From: Rhizobium sp. L43
GTDB taxonomy: Bacteria; Pseudomonadota; Alphaproteobacteria; Rhizobiales; Rhizobiaceae
Assembly: GCF_002531725.1 (NCBI RefSeq)
Contig: NZ_NWSQ01000018.1
Coordinates: 105,474-169,473 of the forward strand
Direction: 5' to 3'
Length of the DNA: 64,000 bases
Position numbers and translations under genes: made by a program. Position 1 is the first letter of the stretch, and each line of letters opens with the position of its first letter. The notes beneath the pieces were generated by a model. The model did not search any database. It saw nothing but the letters and a program-made list of their open reading frames with translations, and was not told where the DNA came from. Positions 1 through 9,118 of the stretch are shown here, in pieces.

Positions 1-2
1 AC

Positions 3-1178
3 TCCTTTGCCGTCGCTCTCGTCGGCTGGATGAAGGGCGGTCTCGCCCAGGTCAACATCATCGGTTCCGTCATCTTCTCCGGCATGTCCGGCACCGCACT
101 TGCCGATGCGGCGGGGATCGGCACGATCGAAATCAAGGCGATGAAGGATCACGGCTATCCGGTCGAGGCGGCAGTCGGCGTGACGGCGGCTTCGGCCACG
201 CTCGGGCCGATCTTCCCGCCATCGCTGCCTTTCGTCATCTACGGGATGATGGCGAACGTTTCGATCGGCGCTCTTTTCATGGCCGGCATCCTGCCCGGCG
301 TGGTCATGACGCTGTTGATGATGATCACCGTCGCCGCCTTCGCCTATTGGAAGCGCTGGGGCTCGGATGCGCCCTTCGATGTCAGGCAGCTCCTGTCGGC
401 GGGACTGGAAATCCTCGTCGTCCTGGCGGTGCCCGTGGCCATCTATCTGCTGATGTTAGCCGGCGTCTCGATGAATGCGGCGGCGGGCATTGCTCTTGCC
501 GGGCTTCTCGCGCTCGACTGGTATTTCCGCTTCTCCGCCGTCATGGCCCTGATGACGCCCGTCATCCTCATCGGCGGCATGACGATGGGCTGGTTCACGC
601 CGACGGAGGCCGCCGTCGCCGCCGTCCTCTGGTCGCTGTTCCTCGGTCTGGTGCGCTACCGAACGATGACGCCTTCGACGCTCGCCAAGGCAAGCTTCGA
701 TACGATCGAGACGACGGCATCGGTTCTCTTCATCGTCACCGCGGCATCGGTCTTCGCCTGGCTGCTGACGGTGAGCCAGGCGGCCCAGCTGCTCTCCGAT
801 GCGATCCTGTCGATCACCGACAACAAATGGGTTTTCCTGATTCTGGTGAACCTCTTGATGCTGTTCGTCGGCTGCTTCCTGGATACGATCGCGGCCATCA
901 CCATCCTCGTGCCGATCCTGCTGCCGATCGTCGTGAAGTTCGGGATCGATCCGGTCCAGTTCGGCCTCATCATGACGCTGAACCTGATGATCGGCCTGCT
1001 GCATCCGCCGCTTGGCATGGTGCTTTTCGTGCTGTCGCGGGTCGCGAAACTCTCCGTCGAACGCACGACCATGGCGATCCTGCCCTGGCTGGTGCCGTTG
1101 TTCCTGGCGCTGATCCTGATCACCTTCGTTCCGGCCATATCGCTCTGGCTGCCGCAGCAGCTCGGGCTGCTGAGATAG
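3..1178 (+). CDS. TRAP transporter large permease (DctM family), 5' end outside window
   Basis: This is the C-terminal 391 residues of the large membrane subunit of a TRAP transporter, which carries organic acids or sugar acids across the inner membrane using an ion gradient and a periplasmic binding protein. The reading frame is already open at base 3, so the ATG at 30 is internal. The sequence is almost entirely hydrophobic helices, with the DctM-type GMSGTALAD stretch near the start and a loop GPIFPPSLPFVIYG typical of the family. The small permease and binding protein should lie to the left. The dehydrogenase starts 10 bases after the stop, so the two are probably co-transcribed and the substrate may be a sugar acid (inference). 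Confidence 0.93.
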   Translation, partial: SFAVALVGWMKGGLAQVNIIGSVIFSGMSGTALADAAGIGTIEIKAMKDHGYPVEAAVGVTAASATLGPIFPPSLPFVIYGMMANVSIGALFMAGILPGVVMTLLMMITVAAFAYWKRWGSDAPFDVRQLLSAGLEILVVLAVPVAIYLLMLAGVSMNAAAGIALAGLLALDWYFRFSAVMALMTPVILIGGMTMGWFTPTEAAVAAVLWSLFLGLVRYRTMTPSTLAKASFDTIETTASVLFIVTAASVFAWLLTVSQAAQLLSDAILSITDNKWVFLILVNLLMLFVGCFLDTIAAITILVPILLPIVVKFGIDPVQFGLIMTLNLMIGLLHPPLGMVLFVLSRVAKLSVERTTMAILPWLVPLFLALILITFVPAISLWLPQQLGLLR

Positions 1179-1188
1179 GAGGGACACA

Positions 1189-2223
1189 ATGCAGACACGT
1201 CTGGCACGGCTTTACCAAAAGGGCGATCTCAGGGTCGAAACCGCCGCGGTTGCGGCCCCCGGTCCCGGCGAGGTGCTTCTCAAAATGGCGGCCGCGGGCA
1301 TCTGCGGCTCCGACCTGCATTATTATCAGGATGGCGGCTTCGGGCCGGTCAGGGTTCGCGAGCCGATCATACCGGGCCACGAGGCATCGGGGACCATCAG
1401 CCAGGCGGGCGAGGGCGTCGAGCTCTCGGCCGGAACGCTGGTGGCGGTCAATCCCAGCCAACCCTGCGGGCATTGCGAATATTGCGACAAGGACATGCCG
1501 ATCCACTGCCTTGACATGCGCTTCATGGGCAGCGCGATGCGCCTGCCGCATGAGCAGGGCATGTTCCGGGAGTGGCTGGTGGTGCCCGCCAAGCAGTGCT
1601 TTGCGGCAGGCGTCGCGACGACCGCTGCGGAAGCAGCCTGCAGCGAACCGCTCTCCGTCTGTCTGCACGCTGCATCACGCGCCGGAGATATTGCCGGCAA
1701 ACGTGTGCTCATCACCGGGGCCGGCCCGATCGGCGCGCTGATGGTCGCCGTCGCCCGTTATCACGGTGCAAGCGAGATCGTCGTGAACGATCTCGCCGAT
1801 GCGGCGCTCACCCGGGCCAAGGCAATGGGCGCCAGCCGCACGATCAATGTCTCCAGGGATGCCCAGGCGCTTGCCGAATTCGAGGCGGGCAAGGGTTATT
1901 TCGATCTCGTTTTCGAATGCTCGGCCGCCGTCCCGGCGATCCGCAGCGCGATCGCCGCCATCAGGCCGCGCGGCACGATCGTGCAGGTCGGTGTCACAGG
2001 CGAGATCCCGATCCCTCTCAACGCCATTGTCGGCAAGGAGCTTCACATTCACGGAACGCAGCGCTTCCACGAGGAATTCGCCGCCGCCGTGGAGCTGATC
2101 TCCAGCCGCAAGATCGACGTGCGTCCGATCATCAGCCACAGCCTGCCGCTCGAGCAAGCCGATGCAGCTTTCATTCTCGCCGGCGACCGCGCGGTCGCCT
2201 GCAAGGTGCAGCTTATTTTTTAA
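1189..2223 (+). CDS. Zinc-dependent L-idonate 5-dehydrogenase-like alcohol dehydrogenase
   Basis: A 344-residue medium-chain dehydrogenase that probably oxidises a sugar acid or polyol with NAD(P). The catalytic zinc ligand region GICGSDLHYY lies near residues 38-47 and a GHEASG block follows. Four structural-zinc cysteines sit in the stretch CGHCEYCDKDMPIHC around residues 92-106. The nucleotide-binding glycines are in ITGAGPIGAL near residues 175-184. Overall resemblance is closest to L-idonate 5-dehydrogenase (IdnD), but related sorbitol or threonine dehydrogenases cannot be excluded. A good ribosome site (AGGAGG) precedes the ATG. It follows the TRAP permease directly, which fits uptake and oxidation of the same compound. 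Confidence 0.85.
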   Translation: MQTRLARLYQKGDLRVETAAVAAPGPGEVLLKMAAAGICGSDLHYYQDGGFGPVRVREPIIPGHEASGTISQAGEGVELSAGTLVAVNPSQPCGHCEYCDKDMPIHCLDMRFMGSAMRLPHEQGMFREWLVVPAKQCFAAGVATTAAEAACSEPLSVCLHAASRAGDIAGKRVLITGAGPIGALMVAVARYHGASEIVVNDLADAALTRAKAMGASRTINVSRDAQALAEFEAGKGYFDLVFECSAAVPAIRSAIAAIRPRGTIVQVGVTGEIPIPLNAIVGKELHIHGTQRFHEEFAAAVELISSRKIDVRPIISHSLPLEQADAAFILAGDRAVACKVQLIF

Positions 2224-2234
2224 GCCCGGCGCAG

Positions 2235-2250
2235 CAGCCAACGTTGGCTG
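2235..2250. terminator. 16-bp perfect palindrome after the dehydrogenase, possible terminator
   Basis: CAGCCAACGTTGGCTG is a perfect palindrome 11 bases after the stop of the dehydrogenase. A second small hairpin (CTGCCG-TTC-CGGCAG) follows at 2268-2282. Neither has a clear T tract, so a role in ending or stabilising the TRAP-dehydrogenase transcript is only likely. The rest of the gap up to 2521 shows no gene. Confidence 0.4.
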
Positions 2251-2521
2251 TGCCCTCAGACCCGCAACTGCCGTTCCGGCAGCCTCAACGGCCCCCCTCC
2301 CGCATTCGATCGACGCAGTTAGCAATTCCGTCGGGATCGGCGGAAGGTCGGCTAGCCCTCTACGGTTGCCCGCAATTGCTGCAATTTTCGACGCTCGGAG
2401 CAGTCTGCGCGGGCAAAGCGCTTTCGCCACAATCGGCACCATGTGGCAGTCCTAATTCCAAAGGGGTATTGACGCCTATCTTATGTCTACATATTGTCTT
2501 CTCAAAGTAGGAGATGATGAT

Positions 2522-3214
2522 ATGGATGCCGAGATCAATCCCGACCGCAAAGGCAATCTTGGCCTTGCGCTCCGCAGACGCATCTTGACGATGGAACTGC
2601 CGCCGGGGGCGGTGTTGGACGAAGTGGCGCTGAGTGAAGAGTTCGGGCTATCCCGTCCGCCGGTTCGCGAGCTGATGCGCCAGATGGCTGGCGAAGGCTA
2701 CATCGAGCTGGAAGCCAACCGCGCGGCGCGCGTCAGTTCGATGAGCTACCAGTCGCTGCGCGACTTCTTTCTTCTTGCGCCGATGATCTACATCACCGCC
2801 AACAGGCTGGCTGCCGAGAATGGCAATCGCGGGCAGCTCGACGTGCTCAAGCAGATCCAGCAGTCATTCCGAAAGGCAGTCGACAACTGCGATGTCGAGG
2901 GGCGCGTCTTCTATAACGACCAGTTCCACCGCCAGATCGGCGAGATGGCGCACAATGTCTATCTGGTTCCGAGCCTGCGGCGACTGCAGATCGACCACGC
3001 CCGGATAGGCAAGGTCTTCTACACATATCCCAACACGCCGCGCATGCAGGAAGAGCTCGAGCTCGCCACGCAGCAGCACGACGAGATGATCGCGACCATC
3101 GAGAAGCGGGACGTCGACGCGGCCGGAGAACTGGCGCGGCTTCACCTCGAACTTTCACGACGAAACATGGCCATGTACGCGGCCCCGGAGGGCCTGGAGA
3201 CGCCGAGCCTCTAG
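2522..3214 (+). CDS. GntR-family (FCD-type) transcriptional regulator
   Basis: A 230-residue regulator with an N-terminal GntR winged helix (around residues 8-70; SRPPVRELMRQMAGEGYIEL is the recognition part) and an all-helical FCD-type ligand domain with the usual Asp and His metal-binding positions. An in-frame ATG exists at 2483, but GTAGGAG lies eight bases before the ATG at 2522, so 2522 was chosen. It sits between the TRAP/idonate genes and a DHDPS-family/FAD oxidoreductase pair and probably controls one or both. Confidence 0.88.
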   Translation: MDAEINPDRKGNLGLALRRRILTMELPPGAVLDEVALSEEFGLSRPPVRELMRQMAGEGYIELEANRAARVSSMSYQSLRDFFLLAPMIYITANRLAAENGNRGQLDVLKQIQQSFRKAVDNCDVEGRVFYNDQFHRQIGEMAHNVYLVPSLRRLQIDHARIGKVFYTYPNTPRMQEELELATQQHDEMIATIEKRDVDAAGELARLHLELSRRNMAMYAAPEGLETPSL

Positions 3215-3346
3215 GGCCGGCGTTTCGAAGAACAGATCGAACACTGCCGGCGAGACCAATGAGCGAACGTCCGGGCAAGTGGGAATCCACCCAGATCAAG
3301 ACCATTTGGCTCGACCTTCGGGCAGCCCAACACGGGACACACACGA

Positions 3347-4233
3347 ATGTCTGACTTCCAGTTTCCAGGCCTCAATCTTGCTATCGCCACACCGTTCGAC
3401 GATGCCGGACGCATCGACTACGCAAGGCTCGAACACAATGTCGAGCGCTACCTCGCGGCAGGCGTCAGGAGTTTTCTATTCAGTTCCGGCACCGGCATGC
3501 ACGTCTACCTTTCCAAGGTGGAATCCGAGGAACTGATCCGGCGCGGAGCACGGATCGTCAACGGACGGGCGAAGGTGATCGCGCAGACCTCTGCCTGCTC
3601 ATCGAGGACGTCGTCGAGCGCACCATGCGGGCGCGCGATGCCGGCGCCGAAGGCGTCATGGTTCTTCCGCCCTTTTTCGAAGGGCCGACCGACGATCAGG
3701 GCATCCTCGATTTCTACAGCGAGGTCGCGAAGGCCGGTCTTCCGGTGATCGGCTATAACGTTCCCCAGGCGGTCGGCGTCGCCGTCACACCGGAACTTCT
3801 CGACAAGCTGAACGAAATCCCCGGCTTCTGTGCCGTCAAGGACAGCGGCGGCGATCTCGGAAAGCAGGCCGCACTCATCCGCTCCGGCCGCTTCGTCATG
3901 AACGGCGCCGACCCTCTCGTTCCCTACGCGCTCTATGCCGGATGCGACGGCCTGATCTGGGGTGGGGCGAACTTCGCTCCGAAAACCTGCGTCGCCCTCG
4001 TCGAGGCTGCCGCCGAGCACAAGTGGGATGAGGTTCGCGCGCTCTGGAAAATCCTGGAGTCGGCGATGGGGCTGATCTGGGAAGGCGACTACGTGCAGTC
4101 CGTCTATGCGGCGGCGGATCTGGTGGGTTACGGCGCCGGCGTTCCGCGAAAACCGCTGCGCGCGCTTGCCGCGGAAAAGCTTCCGGCCATCCGGCGCTCC
4201 CTTGAAACGCTCATGGAGCGGGAAGCGATCTGA
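3347..4233 (+). pseudogene. DHDPS/N-acetylneuraminate lyase-family gene with a frameshift
   Basis: The first frame (3347 to about 3595) encodes a normal DHDPS start (NLAIATPFDDAGRIDY). The second frame, one base back, continues with LLIEDVVERTMRARDAGAEG through to the stop at 4233. Joined, they give 295 residues, the usual family length. The join lies in tctgcctgctc near 3590-3597, where adding one C restores Ala-Leu-Leu-Ile. The Schiff-base lysine (AVKDSGG) and the tyrosine (GYNVPQ) are both in the second part. The first frame runs on to 3748 without similarity. It is either a recent pseudogene or a base-call error. Family members split or dehydrate 2-oxo acids. Confidence 0.85.
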
Positions 4234-4234
4234 C

Positions 4235-5581
4235 GTGACCCAGGCCGCAAAGAACGTCTTCGTTGCATCGAGGCTTCCGAAACGCGCCGGCGTTTCGGGC
4301 TGGGTCGCCACGCTTGCCCCGCGCACGCCACGGCCGGTGTTGAACGGACCGATCATGGCGGATGTCGCGATCATCGGCGGTGGTTTCGCCGGCCTTTCCG
4401 CGGCCCGGCGCATCTCCCGCCTGGACCTTAGCGTGCGGGTCGCCATCCTCGAAGCGGGTGTCGTCGGCGAAGGGCCTGCGGGCGCCAATTCGGGTTTCAT
4501 CATCGATCTGCCGCATGAAGTCTCGTCCGACGATTTCAGCGGCGAGTGGGAGGCGAGGTTCAGGCAGTCCGTCCTCATCCAGCGCTCGGCCATCGCTCTG
4601 GCGAGCGAGATGGCGGCCGAGAACGGCTGGGGCAAGGACGTGTTCGACCCCTGTGGCCGATACAGCGTCGCCATCAGCGCGGAAGGCGATAAGCACCTCG
4701 AGGACTATGCGCGGCAGCTCTCGAACATGGGCGAAGCCCACCGGCTCCTGAATCTCAGGGAGATCCAGGCGGTAACGGGATCGCCGGTCTACACCTCCGG
4801 TCTGTTCACGCCCGGCACGGTCATCGTGCAGCCCGCCGCCTATATACGCGGGGTCGCCGACTGCCTGAAGGAGCCGGTCGCCCTTTACGAGCGGACGCCG
4901 GCGCTCTCTTTCGAGCGCTTGGGCACAGGCTGGCTCGTCAAGACGCCGGAGGGTTCCGTGCAGGCGGCAAAGATCATCATGGCGAACAACGGACATTCCG
5001 AGAGCTTCGGTTTCTTCCGCGGGCGCCTGCTCCACGTCTTCACCTACGCCTCCCTCACCGAGGCGTTCGACCCCTCGTGCCTTGATGGAGAGCGCAAGTG
5101 GGCCGCCACTCCGGCCCTGCCGATGGGAACAACCGTTCGCCGCATCGGCACGGGCGGCGGCGATCGAATCCTGGTGCGCTCGCGCTACAGCTACAATCCG
5201 GGCATCGACATCAGCGACGCCGCGATCCGGCGGGCCGGACGCCTGCACGACGGCAAATTCTCCCAACGCTTTCCCACGCTCAGCGGCGTCGGGATGCAGT
5301 ATCGCTGGGCCGGCGCCATGGCGCTCACACGCAATCATGTTCCGGCCTTCGGGGAAATCGAGCGCGGCGTATTCGCAGCATGCGGCTGCAACGGCCTTGG
5401 CGCGTCGAATTCGACGGCGTCGGGGATCGCGGCCGCCGAACTGGCGCTCGGACACCAATCCGAACTCGGCCGCATCTATGCGCGCCTGGTTGCCCCGACG
5501 GCATTGCCGCCGCAGCCTTTCACGACGATCGGAGCAAAGGCCCATCTCGCCTATCGCGAATGGCGTGCCGGACCGGAGTGA
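4235..5581 (+). CDS. FAD-dependent amino acid/amine oxidoreductase (DAO family)
   Basis: A 448-residue flavoprotein. A Rossmann FAD motif, ADVAIIGGGFAGLSAARR, lies near residues 42-59, after an extension of about 40 residues ending PVLNGPIM. The DAO-type C-terminal region (FGEIERGVFAACGCNGLG) follows. The reading frame is open from 4106, but the GTG at 4235, one base after the stop of the preceding gene, avoids a large overlap. It probably oxidises an amino acid or secondary amine, passing electrons to the respiratory chain or oxygen. The pairing with a DHDPS-family gene resembles hydroxyproline-type pathways, but the substrate is unknown. Confidence 0.8.
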   Translation: MTQAAKNVFVASRLPKRAGVSGWVATLAPRTPRPVLNGPIMADVAIIGGGFAGLSAARRISRLDLSVRVAILEAGVVGEGPAGANSGFIIDLPHEVSSDDFSGEWEARFRQSVLIQRSAIALASEMAAENGWGKDVFDPCGRYSVAISAEGDKHLEDYARQLSNMGEAHRLLNLREIQAVTGSPVYTSGLFTPGTVIVQPAAYIRGVADCLKEPVALYERTPALSFERLGTGWLVKTPEGSVQAAKIIMANNGHSESFGFFRGRLLHVFTYASLTEAFDPSCLDGERKWAATPALPMGTTVRRIGTGGGDRILVRSRYSYNPGIDISDAAIRRAGRLHDGKFSQRFPTLSGVGMQYRWAGAMALTRNHVPAFGEIERGVFAACGCNGLGASNSTASGIAAAELALGHQSELGRIYARLVAPTALPPQPFTTIGAKAHLAYREWRAGPE

Positions 5582-5999
5582 TGCGAGGGATCTCCAATCT
5601 GCGCCAGCGGCGCAGGTGACAATGCGGCGAGGCCGGCCATCTGGCGGCCTGGCTCGGTGTTACGACGCGCCGCAACATCCGCGAGCGAATACCGCCATCG
5701 ATTTCGAGATTTCGCCTCGACAAAGAGCGTCCCCGCCCGCAGCGAGGGACGACGGCATCGGTATGGCCGATGGCCCGTCCGGCGCGGAAGGCGGATGCCG
5801 CCCGCAATGCCGAATCGATCGGTTCGCTATAAATAAACGCTATAGCGGCAGAATGGAGTTGTGTTGGCCAGCGACGCTTTCCTGAACCTACTGTGACGGT
5901 GTCAGCGCTGGGCTGATGCAACAAGAACCGCGGAAAGCGGTCAGGACTACGCTGGGCCATAAGCCCAAGCGTTTGCACCCGAGAACATGGAGTGGGAAC
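5582..5999. other. 418-base intergenic region upstream of the branched-chain ABC operon
   Basis: No convincing gene is seen here. The first half is GC-rich and featureless to the eye. The second half holds the 45-bp repeat at 5829-5873 and probably the operon promoter. The leader to the ATG at 6000 contains GAGTGGG as a weak ribosome site. Confidence 0.6.
5829..5873 (+). promoter_or_regulatory. Copy 1 of a 45-bp repeated regulatory motif (putative LysR site)
   Basis: The segment contains CTATAGCGGCAGA (5840-5852) and AGTTGTGTT and matches 12932-12976 at about 37 of 45 positions by hand alignment without gaps. It contains the interrupted dyad GTTG-N7-CAGC, close to a LysR-type box. TTGTGT at 5859 could be a -35 element with the -10 near 5882. 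The same motif before the hydantoinase operon suggests joint control by the LysR gene at 11942. Confidence 0.65.
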
Positions 6000-7193
6000 A
6001 TGAAACTTACCGTAAGCCGCAGAGCACTTTTCCTTTCGACAGCAGTCCTTTCGCTGGCGGTTGCAGTTTCCGGCCTGCCGGCTGGCGCGCTGGCAGCGGA
6101 CGGGACGATCAAACTCGGACTCGTTGCGCCGATGAGCGGCCCGAATGCGCGCTACGGCGCATTTTCGATGCATGGCGCCGAACTCGCCGTCAAAGACATC
6201 AATGATGCCGGGGGCATCGACGGGATGAAAATCGAGCTCCTCAACGCCGACAGCCAGGGCACGCCGGTCGAAGGCGTCTCGGCGGCCCGTCGTCTGATCG
6301 ACCAGGATGGCGTCGACTTCATCATCGGCGATGTTTCCAGCTCGGTGACGCTCGCCATCCAGCCCGTCGCGGAAGATGCCGAAGTGCTTCTCCTGAATGC
6401 GGCATCATCCAATCCGAAGATCACCTACCAGGCCGGCGTCGGCGGCTTCAAGTGGACCTATCGCAACTATCCGACAGATGAGAACCGGGCGCTGATCGTC
6501 GCCAAATATGCCGCAGAGCAGCGCGGATTTACCAAGTTTGCAGTGCTCTCCGTCGACAGCGACTATGGCCGCTCGGCGATCACCTTCACGAAGAAGTACC
6601 TGCCTGACTTCAAAGGCGAGATTCTCAGCGAAGACTATTACAAGGAAGGCGAAGTCGACTTCCGCAGCGTTCTCGCCAAGATCCGCGACAATGGCGCTCA
6701 GGCCATCATCATGTACGGCCTCGCCGATACGACGCCCATCGTCGCCCGCCAGATGGTCGAACTCGGGATAGCCGGGAAGGTCACGCTGATCGGCAATGGT
6801 GAGTTCAACACGGAAAAGACCATCAAATCAGCCCCGTCGGCGCTCGAAGGCGCGGTCGAAGCTGCCGCATGGCTTCCGCAGTTCGACTCGCCGGAAAGCA
6901 AGGCCTTCGTCGAGAAGTTCACGGCGACCTACAACGAAGCCCCGAACAACCACGCCTATGTTCACTGGGATACCGTCAATCTCCTTGCCGCGGCGATCAA
7001 GCAGGCCGGCAGCGCCGACAAAGTGAAGGTGCGCGACGCACTCTCGAAGATCAAGTATAAGAGCCCGGTCGGCGAGGTCACGTTCGACGACCACAACCAG
7101 GCCCGCCTGCCGATGATCCTGCTGCAGATCGAGAACGGCAAGCCGAGCATCAAGGGTGCATATACGGCGGACATTCAGTACCCCGCCAACTGA
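6000..7193 (+). CDS. Branched-chain amino-acid-type ABC transporter substrate-binding protein
   Basis: A 397-residue periplasmic binding protein of the LivK/Peripla_BP_6 type. A Sec signal peptide is visible (positive MKLTVSRRAL, hydrophobic core, cleavage after AGALA near residue 31). The mature start DGTIKLGLVAPMSGPNARYG is typical of the family. It captures the substrate in the periplasm and delivers it to the LivH/LivM permeases encoded next. The ligand is probably an amino acid, amide or related acid; downstream hydantoinase genes hint at a ureide or cyclic amide (inference). It is the first gene of a five-gene transporter operon. Confidence 0.93.
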   Translation: MKLTVSRRALFLSTAVLSLAVAVSGLPAGALAADGTIKLGLVAPMSGPNARYGAFSMHGAELAVKDINDAGGIDGMKIELLNADSQGTPVEGVSAARRLIDQDGVDFIIGDVSSSVTLAIQPVAEDAEVLLLNAASSNPKITYQAGVGGFKWTYRNYPTDENRALIVAKYAAEQRGFTKFAVLSVDSDYGRSAITFTKKYLPDFKGEILSEDYYKEGEVDFRSVLAKIRDNGAQAIIMYGLADTTPIVARQMVELGIAGKVTLIGNGEFNTEKTIKSAPSALEGAVEAAAWLPQFDSPESKAFVEKFTATYNEAPNNHAYVHWDTVNLLAAAIKQAGSADKVKVRDALSKIKYKSPVGEVTFDDHNQARLPMILLQIENGKPSIKGAYTADIQYPAN

Positions 7194-7215
7194 TTTGCCG
7201 GGAGGAGGCGCACCC

Positions 7216-8088
7216 ATGCTCTCGACCATAGTTGAGCAAACTGTGAATGGCATCGTCACGGGTTCCGTTTACGCAATCGTCGCCGTCGGCATGACCATGA
7301 TTTTCGGCGTGCTGAGAGCCATCAACTTTGCTCACGGCGAATACTACATGCTCGGCACGTTCGGGGCGTGGTTTGCGATCGACTATCTCGGCCTGTCCTA
7401 CGAAGCGTCGATTGTCGTGGGGGTTCTTGCGACAATCGTCGTTGCCTATGCGGTCGGGCAACTCGTCATGCGCCGGATGGTCGGCGCGCCCGCGGAGTCG
7501 GGCGTGCTCGCCACCCTCGGCATCGCGCTGATCCTGCAGAACACCATCATTCTCGTCTTCGGCGGGGGCTACAAGTTCTTCGCCGGAGGTTATATCGAGC
7601 CGGTTTCCATCCTCGGCTTCAGCCTAGCCCAGCAGCGTATACTCATTCTCGTCGTCTGTTTGCTGGTGTTCATCTGCCTCGAACTGATGGTCAGCTACAC
7701 CCGCCTGGGAATGGCGATGCGCGCGGTTTCCCAGAACGTCGAATGCTGCGGCGTCGTCGGCATCGATGTGCCGCAGGTGGTGCTTCGAACCTTCATGCTG
7801 GGGGCGGGCCTTGCAGCACTTTCGGGGGTTCTGACGGCGCCGGTCAATGTCAGCGTCTATGGCGGCATGGGCGAGCTGATCACCTTCAAGACGCTGCCGA
7901 TCATCATCATGGGCGGTTTGGGCAATGTGCGCGGCACGTTCGTCGCGGCGATGATCCTCGGCGTGGCCGAGAGCCTGGTCGCCACCTATGTCGGCCTGCA
8001 ATTCCGCGACACCGTCGGCTTCGCCACGCTGATCCTGATGCTGATGTGGCGGCCGCATGGCCTCTTTTCGACGCAGGCGCGCTTCTAG
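7216..8088 (+). CDS. livH: Branched-chain amino-acid ABC transporter permease LivH type
   Basis: A 290-residue inner-membrane permease with about eight hydrophobic segments. The N-terminal NGIVTGSVYAIVAVGMTMIF and the loop AINFAHGEYYMLG are characteristic of LivH, and the conserved cytoplasmic loop GMAMRAVSQNVECCGVVGID contacts the ATPase. A strong ribosome site (GGAGGAGG, 7201-7208) sets the ATG at 7216. It pairs with the LivM protein encoded next. Confidence 0.94.
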   Translation: MLSTIVEQTVNGIVTGSVYAIVAVGMTMIFGVLRAINFAHGEYYMLGTFGAWFAIDYLGLSYEASIVVGVLATIVVAYAVGQLVMRRMVGAPAESGVLATLGIALILQNTIILVFGGGYKFFAGGYIEPVSILGFSLAQQRILILVVCLLVFICLELMVSYTRLGMAMRAVSQNVECCGVVGIDVPQVVLRTFMLGAGLAALSGVLTAPVNVSVYGGMGELITFKTLPIIIMGGLGNVRGTFVAAMILGVAESLVATYVGLQFRDTVGFATLILMLMWRPHGLFSTQARF

Positions 8089-8131
8089 CAGCAGCGCCCG
8101 CCGACCTTTCTCGAACGACCGAGGATACGAC

Positions 8132-9118
8132 ATGTCTCTGACGGAAACCGCTCAACAGGTACGCAGGCGCGATCTTCGCATACCGCTCGCCGCAGTCCTG
8201 ATCGTCGTCGCGCTCGCCGCCCCTTTCATCGGCAGCCGTTACATCACCCATTCCCTGATCATCGCCCTGATTTTCATGCTTCCGGCCCATGGGCTCAATC
8301 TGCTTGTGGGATACACCGGTCTGCTGTCATTGGCCCAGGCCGCGTTTTTCGGCATCGGCGCCTATACGGCAGGTCTTCTCGCCGTCGCCTACGGCACACC
8401 GTTCTACGTCAATCTGATCGCCGCGGGCGCCGTCTCCGGCGCCCTGGCTCTTCCGCTCGGCATTCCCGCCCTGCGGCTGCGCTCGACGTCCTTCGTAATG
8501 TGTACGCTCGGTTTCGTGATCATCGGTCAGGCGATCGCCAAGAACTGGATCTCGCTGACCCGCGGCGATATGGGGCTTTCGGGCATTCCAAAACCCTATT
8601 TCGAACTGGGCCCGCTGTCGTTCACCGTATCCGGCACGACGAACTTCTATTATCTCGCCTTGGTCGTCGGCATCCTCGCCACCTTCGCCGTCTGGGCGAT
8701 CGTCCGCTCGCCCGCCGGCCGCAACATGGTGGCGATCCGCGAGAACGAGACGCTGGCCGAATCTCTCGGCGTTCCCACCTGGCACTATAAGCTGATCGTC
8801 TTCATGATCAGCGCCGTGTTTGCCGGCATCGGCGGCTGCCTTTACGCCTATTACCTGACGGTCGTCAGCCCGCTGACCTTCCAGATGTATTATTCGACAA
8901 CGATGCTGATCATCGTGCTGGGCGGCGGGGCGGGCATGATTTCCGGCACCGTCTTCGGAAGCCTGCTCTTCGTCGGGCTGACGGAGGCGCTGCGCATTAC
9001 ACCCGAACTGCGCATGATCGCCTACGGCGTTTGCCTTCTCGTCCTGGTCTTCTGGTTCAAGAAGGGATTTGCGCCGCTGATCAATCGCTTCTGGAATGCG
9101 ATCGGAGGCGCGAAATGA
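8132..9118 (+). CDS. livM: Branched-chain amino-acid ABC transporter permease LivM type
   Basis: A 328-residue inner-membrane permease. Typical LivM features are LLVGYTGLLSLAQAAFFGIGAY near residues 60-81 and the coupling loop AGRNMVAIRENETLAESLGV. The open frame extends to 8057, but ACGA before the ATG at 8132 and the LivM-like length favour 8132. The last codon overlaps the LivG start (ATGA), showing tight translational coupling. Confidence 0.94.
   Translation: MSLTETAQQVRRRDLRIPLAAVLIVVALAAPFIGSRYITHSLIIALIFMLPAHGLNLLVGYTGLLSLAQAAFFGIGAYTAGLLAVAYGTPFYVNLIAAGAVSGALALPLGIPALRLRSTSFVMCTLGFVIIGQAIAKNWISLTRGDMGLSGIPKPYFELGPLSFTVSGTTNFYYLALVVGILATFAVWAIVRSPAGRNMVAIRENETLAESLGVPTWHYKLIVFMISAVFAGIGGCLYAYYLTVVSPLTFQMYYSTTMLIIVLGGGAGMISGTVFGSLLFVGLTEALRITPELRMIAYGVCLLVLVFWFKKGFAPLINRFWNAIGGAK

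Noticed and set aside
347..1741. 464-codon plus-strand frame across the TRAP permease and dehydrogenase
   Set aside because: It is an out-of-frame shadow rich in Arg, Ala and His, spanning two genes with strong family matches.
2483..2521. Upstream ATG for the first GntR regulator
   Set aside because: It lacks a ribosome site, whereas GTAGGAG is well placed for 2522.
4106..4234. Longer N terminus for the FAD oxidoreductase
   Set aside because: It would overlap the DHDPS-family gene by about 130 bases with no similarity. The GTG at 4235 directly after the stop is better.
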